Source: Clostridiales bacterium (GTDB taxonomy: Bacteria > Bacillota > Clostridia > Oscillospirales > QAKW01). From it: DNA of 15,726 bases. This document shows, piece after piece, positions 8,221 to 13,429 of this stretch; within the stretch, counting starts at the first letter, position 1, and every line of letters begins with the position of its first letter. The notes beneath the pieces are model-generated. The model saw nothing but the letters and a program-made list of their open reading frames with translations. It did not search any database and was not told where the DNA came from. A program made the position numbers and the translations under genes. The DNA is taken from assembly GCA_003343605.1 (NCBI GenBank), contig QAKW01000009.1, positions 1 to 15,726 on the forward strand, written 5' to 3'.

Positions 8221-8461
8221 AATATTCTTCTCCTTCCCCCATAGGTATAAAAAGATCAGAAATTCGGCAATTAAAAAATGAAGCGAGGTGTGTAAAGACA
8301 TCTACTAATAAACGATTGGGGACATCCCCCGACTCTATTCTCTGTAATGTATGTAGAGATACTTTCATAATGGAAGCCATTTGATTTTGGCTGTAGCCAT
8401 ATTTTTTACGTAGAAAAAAAATATTTTTACAAAATTGATAAAGTTCTTTATCTGGCTTCAT
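8213..8461 (-). CDS. Small XRE-family helix-turn-helix regulator (upstream copy)
   Basis: An 82-residue protein starting at ATG 8461-8459; GGAGGT (complement of 8469-8474) is 7 bases upstream, which rules out the earlier in-frame ATG at 8488. The HTH spans residues 24-43 (SQNQMASIMKVS, then TLQRIE), then a short helical part ending in FNCRISDLF. The type is common in Clostridia, often as adjacent copies. It is first in a two-gene minus-strand unit and divergent from a second XRE pair. The promoter carries operator-like repeats, so autoregulation or cross-regulation is likely (inference). Confidence 0.85.
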   Translation of the reverse strand: MKPDKELYQFCKNIFFLRKKYGYSQNQMASIMKVSLHTLQRIESGDVPNRLLVDVFTHLASFFNCRISDLFIPMGEGEEYFG

Positions 8462-8490
8462 ACCTAGTACCTCCACTATAAAGTCCATAA

Positions 8491-8547
8491 TTACAATACT
8501 ATAGTATTTTTAGTTTGTCAATATAATTTGCTATAATAGTATTGTAA
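8491..8547. promoter_or_regulatory. Divergent promoter and operator region between XRE genes
   Basis: Minus promoter: TTGACA (8521-8516), 17-base spacer, TATTGT (8498-8493). Plus promoter: extended -10 TGCTATAAT (8529-8537); TTGTCA at 8515-8520 overlaps the minus -35 but is too close to serve that -10. Perfect 12-bp inverted copies TTACAATACTAT (8491-8502) and ATAGTATTGTAA (8536-8547) lie on the two promoters, about 45 bases centre to centre. The left copy is part of a 14-bp perfect palindrome, AATACTATAGTATT (8495-8508). Operators for one or more of the XRE proteins are the simplest reading. Confidence 0.7.
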
Positions 8548-8571
8548 ATTTTGATAATTGGAGGTTCTGTC

Positions 8572-8850
8572 ATGTTTGGTAGCAGAGTCAGAGAGCTCAG
8601 AATAGGTTTAAATATTGATCAAGTCCGATTAGCAAAGGATTTAAAGGTTTCAAAACAAACCGTTTCAAATTGGGAAAACGATAATGTTTATCCATCGGTG
8701 GATATGCTTATAAAGCTTTCAAATTATTTTTCTGTTTCTACAGATTATCTTTTAGATTTAGATAATCGTAGGTATATTGAGGTTACTGGGTTGACTGAAG
8801 AACAAATAGGTCGAATTCAAAAAATTATTAAAGATATTCAACATCGATAA
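8572..8850 (+). CDS. XRE-family helix-turn-helix repressor-like protein (first plus-strand copy)
   Basis: A 92-residue protein starting at ATG 8572, with GGAGG (8560-8564) 7 bases upstream; an in-frame TTG at 8551 is too early. The HTH is at residues 16-35 (DQVRLAKDLKVSKQTVSNWE), followed by the YPSVDMLIKLSNYFSVSTDY segment typical of phage-like and ICE-like cI/ImmR repressors. A short C-terminal helix (VTGLTEEQIGRIQKIIKDI) may serve dimerisation. It lacks the peptidase or sensing domain of long repressors. It is a paralogue of the next gene and is transcribed away from the minus-strand XRE pair from a shared control region. Likely autoregulatory; targets unknown. Confidence 0.9.
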   Translation: MFGSRVRELRIGLNIDQVRLAKDLKVSKQTVSNWENDNVYPSVDMLIKLSNYFSVSTDYLLDLDNRRYIEVTGLTEEQIGRIQKIIKDIQHR

Positions 8851-8898
8851 AGACTTAATATTAAATCCATTATTTAAATACTTTAGGATTTTTAGTTT

Positions 8899-8926
8899 TT
8901 GCAAAGAATATAGTATGATATATTAT
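8899..8926 (+). promoter_or_regulatory. Probable promoter and operator of the second plus-strand XRE gene
   Basis: TTGCAA (8899-8904), a 16-base spacer and TATTAT (8921-8926) lie before the gene at 8949. The spacer contains ATAGTAT (8910-8916), the same 7-mer found at both divergent XRE promoters, which suggests a shared operator half-site. Confidence 0.45.
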
Positions 8927-8948
8927 ATTTTTTATAAAGGTGGTCTGT

Positions 8949-9257
8949 ATGTTTAAGTTTAATAATGTATTAAGTAGCAAGATTCGTCAGCTGAGAAAAG
9001 AAAACAGAATTACACAAGTTGAATTAGCATCTATTATTGATGTAAAAAAGCAAACAATTTCAAACTGGGAAAATAATAATATAGCCCCTTCTATAGAAAT
9101 GTTAATTCGTTTGGCAACTTATTTTAATGTTAGCACAGACTATTTACTTGGCTTAGACAAGAAAGAGCATCTTAATATTACAGGCCTTTCTGAAATAGAA
9201 CGTATGCATATACAAAATATAGTCAACGATTTTCTGGCCCTCAAGAAGAAAAGATAA
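8949..9257 (+). CDS. XRE-family helix-turn-helix repressor-like protein (second plus-strand copy)
   Basis: A 102-residue protein. ATG 8949 is preferred, with an AAAGGTGG ribosome binding site just upstream; the GTG at 8940 is part of that site. The HTH is at residues 22-41 (TQVELASIIDVKKQTISNWE), followed by APSIEMLIRLATYFNVSTDY and a C-terminal helix (ITGLSEIERMHIQNIVNDF) ending in lysines. It is closely similar to the preceding gene over the whole length, so the pair probably arose by duplication. It has its own promoter carrying the shared ATAGTAT motif and is followed by a strong terminator. Regulated genes are not evident: the next locus is a broken AbiE system on the other strand. Confidence 0.9.
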   Translation: MFKFNNVLSSKIRQLRKENRITQVELASIIDVKKQTISNWENNNIAPSIEMLIRLATYFNVSTDYLLGLDKKEHLNITGLSEIERMHIQNIVNDFLALKKKR

Positions 9258-9316
9258 TTTGATTATATTAATAAACTATACCATCCAGATTAACCATGTT
9301 AAAGCCATAATTATAT

Positions 9317-9356
9317 AAATCCTGTACTATTTTAAAAAAATAGTACAGGATTTTAT
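9317..9356 (+). terminator. Terminator after the second plus-strand XRE gene
   Basis: AAATCCTGTACTATTTT (9317-9333) and AAAATAGTACAGGATTT (9337-9353) form a 17-bp perfect stem with a 3-base loop, followed by TATATTG. The T-run is short and mostly in the stem. On minus it could also end the decayed AbiE transcript. Confidence 0.75.
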
Positions 9357-9494
9357 ATTGTTTTATCATAGAATACACGATCAAACCGAACCGCCTGTTG
9401 TGAAGCCAACACCCCATTCAAATATATTTCTAAACACTTCGTTTTTAACTTTAAAAGCATTTCTTAAATTAGAATTTTCTATCAGAATTTTCTC

Positions 9495-9545
9495 CTATGC
9501 CTTATTTTTCAGCCGTGCAAGCACAGATGCAGCCACATCAGCCAT
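9495..9545 (-). pseudogene. Remnant of an AbiEii-type toxin (N-terminus only)
   Basis: A 16-codon frame begins at ATG 9545-9543, overlapping the end of the AbiEi frame by 8 bases as in intact abiEi-abiEii pairs. It reads MADVAASVLARLKNKA and then TAG. That matches the conserved start of AbiEii nucleotidyltransferase toxins, which usually have over 200 more residues. No nucleotidyltransferase motif follows. Downstream to about 9355 is AT-rich sequence with a near-perfect 13-base tandem duplication and no recognisable coding. The toxin is lost. Confidence 0.65.
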
Positions 9546-10164
9546 TGAGCAGCACCTCCATAACATTCATGATCTTACTATAAAGTTTCATTTCCTTTGC
9601 ATATTTAGAAAGATTTTTCAGATTTTTTCCGTGGTCGGCAGCATAGGCATTTACAGCTTTGTTGAAAAGCTCATGATCAAGCTTTGTGCGGTACTTAAAG
9701 CAATCGCAAAGCGTCTGTTCTCGATCATATACCGCCAATGAAACGCCGCTAAAATCATCGGTGGTCTTTCCGAGTTCAAAATAGTCTTTTTGAATAAAAT
9801 ACGCTTTAATCGGGATTTCCTGCATCTGTTTTACAGTTCTTGAAGCTGTGCGGGGAGCGGCGATCGACCATTCACGCGGCGAAAAATCACTGTATCCATA
9901 GTGAAACAAAGCCGATTCCATGCAGATAATTCCCTGCGGGAGCATTTTTTTGATCATTTGTTCGTCTGCCGGAGTATCGCTCTGCGGCAATTAATAAAAA
10001 CCGCGGCGGATTCTTTCTATTGCGCCTGCCTTGCAAAGTGCCGCAACCGCATGGTTTTTTAATCCTGCCAAAACAAAGTCGGATGTTTTGGCAAGCCCCC
10101 CTTTATCGATAATGATTTTTCGGGCAAGTTCTTCTTTATTCAAGCAAGCACCAACTTTCTGCAT
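9538..10164 (-). pseudogene. AbiEi-family antitoxin, interrupted by an in-frame stop
   Basis: Read continuously from ATG 10164 (or TTG 10143) to the stop at 9538, the frame encodes about 208 residues, the usual size for AbiEi antitoxins. The N-terminal part (NKEELARKIIIDKGGLAKTS onward) is the AbiEi winged-helix domain; the later part has the family pattern ICMESALFHYGYSD, IKAYFIQKDYF and DREQTLCDCFKYR. The frame is broken once, at TAA 9993-9991 between GFY and LPQSD, where homologues usually read on; a single C-to-T change of CAA would explain it. Translation could restart at TTG 9990, but the DNA-binding part would be separate. With the toxin reduced to 16 codons, the locus is a decayed type IV toxin-antitoxin / abortive-infection system. 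Confidence 0.75.
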
Positions 10165-10219
10165 GCAAATTTAGATTTATGCATGTATTTATTATATAAC
10201 ACAGCAGCATTAATTTTAA
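10162..10219 (-). promoter_or_regulatory. Promoter and putative AbiEi operator of the AbiE relic
   Basis: On minus, TTAAAA (10219-10214), a 17-base spacer and TATAAT (10196-10191) form a promoter with a weak -35. Just downstream is an interrupted inverted repeat with arms CATGCAAAT (10162-10170) and ATTTATGCATG (10175-10185). AbiEi proteins are known to repress their own operon through inverted repeats near the promoter, so this is probably the old operator. Confidence 0.4.
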
Positions 10220-10260
10220 TGGAAACTTTTGAACTTCATATTCGTAGCAAAATAAACGAA

Positions 10261-10294
10261 TACGGTGCAGCCTATCAAATGAAGCTGCACCGTA
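10261..10294 (-). terminator. Terminator of the spoVA operon
   Basis: TACGGTGCAGC (10261-10271) and GCTGCACCGTA (10284-10294) form a perfect 11-bp stem with a 12-base loop. On minus it is followed by TTCGTTTATTTTG. It lies about 27 bases after the spoVAE stop codon. Confidence 0.75.
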
Positions 10295-10320
10295 TCCTGC
10301 ATAAACTTGGTTTATTTTTA

Positions 10321-10686
10321 CTATTTATCACGCGGTTTTGTAAACAGGCTGAAAAGAATCCCGAAGCCAATGGCGGCGGCAATTCCGCCCGCCGTGGCCT
10401 GAAGGCCGCCGGTAAAGGCGCCGAGCAGCCCATGATTTTCCACCGCCTGTTCCACACCCTTTGCCAGCGAGTAGCCAAAGCCGGTGAGTGGGACCGTTGC
10501 TCCGGCGTGGCCGAAATCCTTGATTTTATCATAAAGCCCGATGGCGGTAAGAAAAACACCGCCCGCCACATAGAGCACAACGATTCTGGCCGGTGTCCAG
10601 TTGGTTTTATCGATCAGAATCTGAGCGATCATGCACAGCAGACCGCCCACCAGGAAAACCTGCAGGTAAGTGAGCAGCATATTCAT
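10321..10686 (-). CDS. spoVAE: Stage V sporulation protein AE
   Basis: A 121-residue, very hydrophobic protein with probably three or four membrane segments. It carries family signatures such as FLVGGLLCMIAQILID and VPLTGFGYSLAKGVEQ, and matches the usual SpoVAE length. SpoVA proteins form the inner-membrane channel that loads dipicolinic acid into the forespore and releases it at germination. GGGGG lies 8 bases before ATG 10686. The start overlaps the spoVAD stop by 4 bases, so translation is coupled. It is last in the operon and followed by a terminator. Its fold resembles that of SpoVAC (shared TAIGLYDK / TAIGVYDK and TGFxxS motifs), reflecting an ancient duplication. Confidence 0.93.
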   Translation of the reverse strand: MNMLLTYLQVFLVGGLLCMIAQILIDKTNWTPARIVVLYVAGGVFLTAIGLYDKIKDFGHAGATVPLTGFGYSLAKGVEQAVENHGLLGAFTGGLQATAGGIAAAIGFGILFSLFTKPRDK

Positions 10687-11699
10687 GCGTTTTCCCCCTT
10701 TAAATGAATCAGATGGGCAATGGCGGGGATCGATTCCCCCTGCATTACCGAAAGTGGGCTCATCAGCGCGCCGGTAGAAAGAAACAGCACGTTTTTAAGC
10801 TCGCCGCGCTCCAGCTTTGGCAAAACATAGGCCGTAAGAACCGCCGCGCTGCAGCCGCAGCCGCTTCCGCCTGCGTGCATATCCTGCTTTTCGCGGTCGT
10901 AGATCAGAAGGCCGCAATCCTGATAATTAGCCTGCAGGTTTACGCCGCTTTCTTTGGCAAGCTCCACCACCACCGAAGCGCCGATATACCCCAGATCGCC
11001 GGTTAAAATCAGATCGTAATCTTCGGGGCGGGTTTGGGTTTCGCGCAGATAATCGAGAATCAGCCGCAGCGCCGCCGGCGCCATGGCGCCGCCCATATTG
11101 TTTACATCGGTAACGCCTTTATCCAGAATGGCGCCGAAGGCGCCGCCATCCAAACGGATTTTTCCTTTCTTCTGCGAGAGCACCACCGCGCCCGAGGCGG
11201 TAACGGTATGCTGCGCGCTGGGGGTGCGCTGGCCGCCGTATTCCAGCGGGAAGCGGTACTGCCGTTCGGCGGTGCCGAAATGAGAAGAAGTAAAAGCCGC
11301 TGCATGCTGTGAAAGCCCGGCTTCAATCGACATCGCAGAAATCAGCGTAGAGAGCGCCATGGTGGAGCAGGCGCCATAGAGCCCGATATAGGGCACATTG
11401 CTATCGCGAAAGCTGTAGGCGGAGCTGATGCATTGATTCAGCAGATCGCCCGCGCCCACCAGATCCAGCTCTTCCCGCTCGATTCCGGCCCGTTTCAGCG
11501 CGTTTTCCAGCGCGGTCTGCTGCAGGCAGACCTCTGCCTGTTCCATTGTTTTTTTTCCACAATAGAGATCCGGCTCGATTTTATCAAAAAGATTCCCGAG
11601 CGGCCCTTTTTGCTCTTTGGCCCCGGCTACGTTTCCGTAGCCCACAATATAAATCTCTTTTTCAAAGCGAAAGGCATATTTCCCCTGTTTTACAGCCAC
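10683..11699 (-). CDS. spoVAD: Stage V sporulation protein AD
   Basis: A 338-residue protein with a thiolase-like fold, the usual SpoVAD length. Characteristic segments are GPLGNLFDKIEPD near the N-terminus, the GACSTMA motif at residues 109-115 and SAQHTVTASGAVVLS near 161-175. In Bacillus, SpoVAD is a soluble protein on the outer face of the spore inner membrane that binds dipicolinic acid; it is not a thiolase enzyme. The GTG start at 11699-11697, with a GGTGAG-type ribosome binding site, lies inside the end of spoVAC (10-base overlap), and the gene overlaps spoVAE by 4 bases. The set C-D-E without A, B or F is the arrangement known in Clostridia. Confidence 0.95.
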   Translation of the reverse strand: MAVKQGKYAFRFEKEIYIVGYGNVAGAKEQKGPLGNLFDKIEPDLYCGKKTMEQAEVCLQQTALENALKRAGIEREELDLVGAGDLLNQCISSAYSFRDSNVPYIGLYGACSTMALSTLISAMSIEAGLSQHAAAFTSSHFGTAERQYRFPLEYGGQRTPSAQHTVTASGAVVLSQKKGKIRLDGGAFGAILDKGVTDVNNMGGAMAPAALRLILDYLRETQTRPEDYDLILTGDLGYIGASVVVELAKESGVNLQANYQDCGLLIYDREKQDMHAGGSGCGCSAAVLTAYVLPKLERGELKNVLFLSTGALMSPLSVMQGESIPAIAHLIHLKGENA

Positions 11700-12127
11700 A
11701 TTCTCACCACCCAGTAAATAATTCCATAGATGATGGAGGCCACTGTTCCATATACGATTACCGGGCCGGCCACGGTAAAGATTTTGGCGCCGACGCCCAA
11801 AATCATTCCTTCCTGCTTGAATTCCATCGCCGCGCTGGCTATGGAATTGGCAAAGCCCGTGATCGGGATGATGGATCCGCCGCCCGCGTGCTTGCCCAAC
11901 TTATCGTAAACGCCGATGGCGGTTAGCAGTGCGCCGAGAAAAACCATGCAAATCGGCAGCCAGAGCTTGATTTCATCCTGATGCAGCCAGATTTTCAGCA
12001 GATCGCTGATCCCCTGGCCCACACAGCAGATCCCGCCGCCTACCAGAAACGCGATAACGCAATTTTTTAAAATCGGAGAGTTCGGCGTTTTCTTTTTTAA
12101 ATACGCGCCGTATTCCTTATTATCCAA
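11690..12127 (-). CDS. spoVAC: Stage V sporulation protein AC
   Basis: A 145-residue membrane protein if started at TTG 12127-12125, where AGAGGTGA lies 5 bases upstream; the longer open frame to 12178 has no ribosome binding site and would exceed the family length of about 150. The N-terminus (DNKEYGAYLKKKTPNSPILKN) is soluble. Hydrophobic segments follow, with GDP-like glycine-rich stretches and the IIPITGFANSIASAAMEFK signature. SpoVAC is the mechanosensitive-channel-like membrane subunit for dipicolinic acid movement in known spores. First gene of spoVAC-spoVAD-spoVAE; expression in the forespore is expected, and a weak sigma-G-like promoter is visible upstream. Confidence 0.93.
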   Translation of the reverse strand: MDNKEYGAYLKKKTPNSPILKNCVIAFLVGGGICCVGQGISDLLKIWLHQDEIKLWLPICMVFLGALLTAIGVYDKLGKHAGGGSIIPITGFANSIASAAMEFKQEGMILGVGAKIFTVAGPVIVYGTVASIIYGIIYWVVRMWL

Positions 12128-12144
12128 GTTGATCACCTCTTGCT

Positions 12145-12174
12145 TATTTTGCCAGAGAAAATAAAAAACATGCA
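12145..12174 (-). promoter_or_regulatory. Possible sigma-G-type promoter of spoVAC
   Basis: On minus, TGCATG (12174-12169) and CAAAATA (12151-12145) are 17 bases apart, resembling the forespore consensus (GHATR and CATxxTA). Known spoVA operons depend on sigma-G. The match is partial and the -10 is very close to the ribosome binding site, so this is tentative. Confidence 0.3.
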
Positions 12175-12195
12175 GCAAAATTTACCGCATGTTTT
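12163..12195 (-). terminator. Terminator-like hairpin just upstream of spoVAC
   Basis: On minus, AAAACATGC (12195-12187) pairs with GCATGTTTT (12173-12165), with a 13-base loop, and is followed by further Ts (TTATTTT). No minus-strand gene lies upstream within 330 bases. It overlaps the candidate sigma-G -35 element. Confidence 0.5.
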
Positions 12196-12313
12196 CCGCA
12201 ATTTTTATAGCGATGTTTTTTGGGAGTGTAACGGAGGGGATCACCTGTCATTCGTTTATAATTAAAAAAGTATATAAAATTTTATAATAATTTTGCTATT
12301 CATTCAAATATTA

Positions 12314-12342
12314 TTGACAAATTTAAATATAAGATGTATAAT
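12314..12342 (+). promoter_or_regulatory. Consensus sigma-A promoter of the lipoprotein leader
   Basis: TTGACA (12314-12319), a 17-base spacer and TATAAT (12337-12342) give a perfect consensus in an AT-rich upstream region. Apart from this and the spoVAC leader, I see nothing else in 12196-12385. Confidence 0.88.
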
Positions 12343-12388
12343 TTTAAAAAAAATATATTATGAAATTATGTTAAAAATAAAAAACAAA

Positions 12389-12619
12389 AGGAGGATAATG
12401 TGAAAATAAAAAAGCCGCAGATATAATGAATATGAAGGATACAGCGGCGCTTCAATTTGGAATGCGGATTCATCATGGGGACTGAACACGTTGAAACCCT
12501 ATCGTCCGCTTCCTGCTTTTAATCCTTATATGAATGGTGGAAGGAGATCAAATGAAGCGTATTTTAAAAATTACAGGAGTGCTTTTTATTACAGCGGTTC
12601 TTCTGTGCAGTTGCTCTAA
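12389..12619 (+). pseudogene. Possible frameshifted small ORF in the lipoprotein leader
   Basis: A perfect AGGAGG (12389-12394) stands before ATG 12398 and GTG 12400, about 50 bases after the consensus promoter. ATG 12398 is followed at once by TGA; the GTG frame gives only eight codons (MKIKKPQI) and ends at TAA 12424. A different frame is open from 12410 to 12619, reading for example YNEYEGYSGASIWNADSSWG and LKPYRPLPAFNPYMNGG, rich in Tyr, Trp, Gly, Ser and Pro. Removing one A from the A-run at 12408-12413 would join the GTG start to it, giving a peptide of about 70 residues. The frame overlaps the first 68 bases of the lipoprotein gene. I do not recognise the peptide. It may be a broken gene, a sequencing error, or chance. 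Confidence 0.35.
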
Positions 12620-13337
12620 AGATCTGATTAAAGACCAAAAATTTCTAAAAATTTTGATAGGAGATCAGGTGCAAAATCTATGCGATGAAGGCCGGTTCAC
12701 CAAGGCCAATATGGAAATGAGATTGTTGGACCCCTGGTTTTCGGAAGGATTTATTCTCGATTCCTTTTATATCGATGCGGTATCGAGCATTTTTATTTTT
12801 CGCTGGCCGTATGAACATTTTCAGCACTCCAATAAGTGGCGGTTCGAAATCAACGGTAAAACCGAGGAGGACTATTATACTTCCAGGGATGGATATACGA
12901 TTGTTCTCTATTGGGGGGAGCCAATTGAAGAGCTGAAAATTCAATATGGCGATGATTATGAGAGGGTAATCGATCTTTCTTTCTTATTGAAACATGCCCA
13001 CCCTGGGACGGTTGATCTGGAGTTGAACGAAGCGATACCCTATGGGGAGCAAGGGCAATATCAGGGGCGGCTGTTCCGCCTGCGGGCGAGCGAAAATTTT
13101 GCAGCGATTGAATATGAAAGAGATTTGGAGGCAGATCAAAAAATCAACAATATTCTTTTTCAATTAATGAATCAGGAAGGCGCGGTTGTAAATGAAGGAC
13201 GGGGCGTGAGCACGAATAACAGGATCATGGCGCTGTTCAGCGATATTGCTTTTACCGAAGAAATGTATCTGGTAGCGGTTGATCAAGAGGGAACAGAGGT
13301 CTACCGCAGAACCTTCCATCCTCTGCAAACAACTTAA
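12552..13337 (+). CDS. Putative lipoprotein of unknown function
   Basis: A 261-residue protein from ATG 12552, with GGAAGGAG 5 bases upstream; the earlier GTG at 12534 is discarded because the ribosome binding site and signal peptide fit the ATG. A lipoprotein signal peptide is clear: MKRILK, a hydrophobic stretch, then lipobox LCSC with C21 as the lipidated cysteine. The mature part has no cysteine or motif I recognise. It looks mostly beta-stranded (RFEINGKTEEDYYTSRDGYT, VLYWGEPIEELKIQYGDDYE) and the final third resembles an Ig-like sandwich. It is alone on its strand between spoVA and the ABC/patatin operon. It probably sits on the outer face of the membrane. Function not assigned. Confidence 0.8.
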   Translation: MKRILKITGVLFITAVLLCSCSKDLIKDQKFLKILIGDQVQNLCDEGRFTKANMEMRLLDPWFSEGFILDSFYIDAVSSIFIFRWPYEHFQHSNKWRFEINGKTEEDYYTSRDGYTIVLYWGEPIEELKIQYGDDYERVIDLSFLLKHAHPGTVDLELNEAIPYGEQGQYQGRLFRLRASENFAAIEYERDLEADQKINNILFQLMNQEGAVVNEGRGVSTNNRIMALFSDIAFTEEMYLVAVDQEGTEVYRRTFHPLQTT

Positions 13338-13365
13338 TTATTCATTTCATGGAACTTTAAAACAA

Positions 13366-13386
13366 AAACGCCACTCCAGCGCTTTT
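13366..13386 (+). terminator. Weak terminator after the lipoprotein gene
   Basis: AAAACGC and GCGCTTTT flank a 7-base loop, pairing with one bulged C, about 30 bases after the stop. Its T-run is short; the stronger palindrome right after it probably does most of the work. Confidence 0.35.
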
Positions 13387-13389
13387 GAA

Positions 13390-13429
13390 AAGGCCGGGGG
13401 AAAGAAGCTTCTTTCCCCCGGCCTTATTT
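13390..13429. terminator. Strong bidirectional terminator
   Basis: AAGGCCGGGGGAAAGAAG (13390-13407) and CTTCTTTCCCCCGGCCTT (13408-13425) form an uninterrupted 36-base palindrome, with the innermost bases serving as loop. It separates the plus-strand lipoprotein from the minus-strand ABC operon. Both sides have T-rich sequence (TTATTTA on plus, TTTTCAAAAG on minus). Confidence 0.88.

Noticed and set aside
9358..9741. 127-codon plus-strand open frame after the XRE terminator
   Set aside because: It lies antisense to the AbiEi frame, which matches a known family; it begins beyond a terminator and has no ribosome binding site.
10183..10707. 174-codon plus-strand open frame over spoVAE
   Set aside because: Shadow of spoVAE, with no ribosome binding site.
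12231..12256. G-rich stretch with GGGGATCACC resembling a riboswitch or the 16S rRNA 3' end
   Set aside because: The match to the rRNA tail is short and without context, and no riboswitch core could be built from the surrounding bases.
12426..12485. 19-codon ORF starting at an ATG inside the lipoprotein leader
   Set aside because: No ribosome binding site at the ATG; the AGGAGG at 12389 is too far upstream. It overlaps the more convincing open frame.
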